DNA from: Symbiodinium natans | Taxonomy: Eukaryota > Sar > Dinophyceae > Suessiales > Symbiodiniaceae | NCBI GenBank assembly: GCA_905221605.1 | Contig: CAJNDS010000167.1 | Span: 168,621 to 208,055 of the forward strand | Direction of reading: 5' to 3' | DNA length: 39,435 nucleotides | Shown here: piece by piece, positions 37,815 through 39,435 of the stretch | How the letters are laid out: every line of letters starts with the position of its first letter | Position numbering within the stretch: position 1 is the first letter of the stretch | The notes under the pieces: model-generated | What the model saw: the letters and a program-made list of their open reading frames with translations, nothing else | Told to the model about the DNA's origin: nothing | Databases searched by the model: none | Made by a program: the position numbers and the translations under genes

Positions 37815-38763
37815 CCGTTCTCATGGCTGTGGAGGAAAGCAACATTTTTAGCAGCTCTGAAGCTTGTTCTGCAACATCTTGCTTCTCGTGGTTCAATAAC
37901 ACTACGGCGGAGGAGAGGGCGCCAAGCTGCTTCAACTGCAGCGGCAGCTTGGTTGCTGCGGTCTTCATCATTGTTTCCGCGATGATGAGTTCTGCCTTCC
38001 GAGCTTCGGGATGCCATGCCGGAGGTAAGCAAACCACAACACAGCCCTTGGGCTCCGAGGCAGCCACCAGGCTTGTCAAGAGATCCACCGTGAGATCCCG
38101 TGTTGCGGCAGATGTAACCACAACGCAAACGGAGTCACCTTCAGAAGACCCCAGCGTCGCCACGCTGGAGCTTGGCACTGCAGAGAGGATGCTGCCCTTC
38201 TGCCGAGATAGCGCCTGCTGGAGGCCATCGAGCTTTCTAGCGGTCAACTGCGTCATGTCCGCATCACGCCGTTCCATGAGTGCTTTCATCTTCAAGAAGT
38301 AAGCTTTCAAATCGGCTTTGTACGCCTGCATGCCTGCTAGGAGCAGGGCGCCCACATCATCCTTCTGAGATTCTTTTCGCTTGAAGACCGCGCATGCCTC
38401 TCGAGCAGCTTCCTCAGCAGCTTGGATATGCATGTTCTGCTGGTTCAGATTCGCCGCAGCCACGCACTTTCGGACGAAGGACCATGCTGGAGCCGCAACC
38501 TCTGGTTGCGTGGTGTGCATGATAATGTTGTCCAGGATTCCAGTCTGAAAGTCCTGGTAGACCTCAGCAAAATCTATCCCAGGATACTTGGATTTAACCG
38601 CATCCATGCCGACCCGGAATTTGTGGCTCACAATCTTCATCTTGCAGCGGTTCTCCACACTCAGCTCCTGCAGAGAACTAGAAAGCACACGCAGCAAGCA
38701 GTCCGGCAAAGAACGCTTGCCCCACTGTTGCTGCAATCTAACAGTCCTCCATTCTCTGCACAC
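37815..38763 (-). CDS. Gene A large helical exon
   Basis: Frame of 322 codons, protein-like nearly throughout: LLRVLSSSLQELSVENRCKM, KFRVGMDAVKSKYPGIDFAE, VYQDFQTGILDNIIMHTTQ, WSFVRKCVAAANLNQQNM, AAEEAAREACAVFKRKESQ, LKAYFLKMKALMERRDADMT, then an alternating segment DSVCVVVTSAATRDLTVDLL, GCVVVCLPPAWHPEARKAEL and LGALSSAVVLLNHEKQDVAE. The middle is alpha-helical. The last third alternates hydrophobic strands and helices like a Rossmann-type fold, but no nucleotide-binding loop is evident. It joins the SET-like exon through an intron of about 50 bp. I do not recognise the family. Confidence 0.65.
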
Positions 38764-38869
38764 TCGACAAGCTTTTTTTGCACTCCAACTTGAGAGGCGG
38801 ATCTTTGCGCGCAGCGCACGTCACCATGGTAGACAGCCTTGGTGTTGGTAGGCAAGCAAGAAGGGGCGC

Positions 38870-39125
38870 AGTTTCCCAACTAATGTTCTCATCTGTGGAG
38901 CAGGACAAGGCCGAGGCACCAGCGACCCACCATGAGACACCAATCCTCCGGACACTGAACAGAATCAGCTGCTCGCTGGCGGTGGAGGGCAGGCAGCAAG
39001 AACTTCGAGTCACGGATCCAGTTGAGTGGGAAGGGTGCGCCGGAAACATTCTTCTCGATCATCCAGGCCTCAAGGAGATCCACACCGTCGGATGGAACTC
39101 GAGGAATCACCTTCAGGTACAGCAC
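38870..39125 (-). CDS. Gene A exon
   Basis: Reads YLKVIPRVPSDGVDLLEAWM, IEKNVSGAPFPLNWIRDSKF, LLPALHRQRAADSVQ. Clearly protein-like to about 38,960; the splice to the next exon could lie between 38,985 and 38,770, where a second overlapping frame reads LPTPRLSTMVTCAARKDPPL and KLECKKSLSSVQRM. No motif recognised. Confidence 0.5.
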
Positions 39126-39179
39126 ACGAGGAGTCGTGTGGAGAGAAAACTGACTTTCAGCCTTCAGGACGCCTTAAAC

Positions 39180-39394
39180 CCAAGAAACCCGTGGTCGAGA
39201 TGTCGAGACTCTTGCACATGTATATACAAGGCACCATCATGATGGCGCAACCTGGCCTTTTCGAGGCTAGTCCACTCGAACATGCGCGTGCTCTCCTTGT
39301 ACTTCGATGTAACCGCCCGGCCCAGCGCTGCCCCATCTTGCTCGGCCCACAGCATCCGGGATGCCTTGAGGAGCTCCAACCATGACACCTCCAA
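39180..39394 (-). CDS. Gene A exon near the right edge
   Basis: Reads VSWLELLKASRMLWAEQDGA, ALGRAVTSKYKESTRMFEW, TSLEKARLRHHDGALYIHV. A compact, protein-like stretch in a frame open to the window edge region; the gene very probably continues to the right, so neither its start nor its promoter can be given. Likely ends near 39,200 before a short intron. Confidence 0.5.
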
Positions 39395-39435
39395 AGCCTG
39401 TGATAGATTGAGGGTGCGGCCTACGCCGTCGGCCA

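Noticed and set aside
23709-39435. LTR or LINE retrotransposon carrying the methyltransferase
   Set aside because: No YxDD reverse transcriptase, integrase zinc motif, gag-like knuckle or long terminal repeats are recognisable in the window.
1-39435. Dinoflagellate spliced-leader relic, tRNA, 5S or large rRNA genes
   Set aside because: Looked for the TTTTGGCTCAAG end of the spliced leader on both strands and for tRNA B-box-like GGTTCGA contexts; nothing convincing was found by eye.

Overview
The window reads as nuclear DNA of a dinoflagellate, most likely a Symbiodinium- or Polarella-like alga; the genus is inference. The evidence is: abundant TTTAGGG/CCCTAAA heptamers (the Arabidopsis-type telomere unit, also known from dinoflagellates); coding pieces that all lie on one strand and break into short exons; intron ends of the AG|G type with no clear GT donor; low-complexity arrays inside introns; and protein segments that match, from memory, families expanded in dinoflagellates. 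No rRNA, tRNA, bacterial operon, CRISPR array, reverse transcriptase or viral gene was recognised.

Left part (1 to about 23,700) is a gene-poor telomere-like mosaic. Dozens of TTTAGGG islands, in both polarities, alternate with 100-700 bp of spacer. Embedded in it are two small foldback (MITE-like) families (1767-1906 and 7019-7156; 3345-3478 with relics near 8105 and 9225-9362), a poly-G tract (2824-2995), a CTGGCC array, a 9-bp telomere-variant array (6748-6912), a CTCTCG/CTGTCTCT microsatellite (12,065-12,375) and a large complex satellite (about 12,505-20,860). That satellite is a higher-order repeat: a unit of about 3.95 kb is present almost twice, and a shared core rich in GCCACCGGTGCC occurs about 19 times.

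Right part (23,700-39,435) is genic, with every supportable coding piece on the minus strand. From right to left (direction of transcription): (A) a multi-exon gene entering from the right edge, with a helical region, a stretch resembling the start of a SET domain, and an interruption of about 1 kb made of a telomeric array plus a CCCCTCCAG array; (B) a C5 cytosine DNA methyltransferase at about 33,726-31,857, split over four pieces, with motifs I, II, IV, VI, VIII, IX and X visible; (C) after a 1.3-kb palindromic telomere-derived satellite (30,320-31,600), a long dispersed gene at about 29,840-23,709. Gene C appears to belong to an uncharacterised dinoflagellate-expanded family whose conserved acidic motifs (ADQG, WDFFHR..ND, VEQLFND) suggest an RNase H-fold or DDE-transposase-like core.

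How the genes act together is inference: a DNA methyltransferase, a possible SET protein and a transposase-like protein on one strand, separated by telomere-like islands, could be neighbouring chromatin genes or cargo of a large mobile element. The strongest candidates for something undescribed are the transposase-like family, the repeat systems built from the telomere heptamer, and a repeated GGTGCGTAAGC intron-start motif that looks introner-like.
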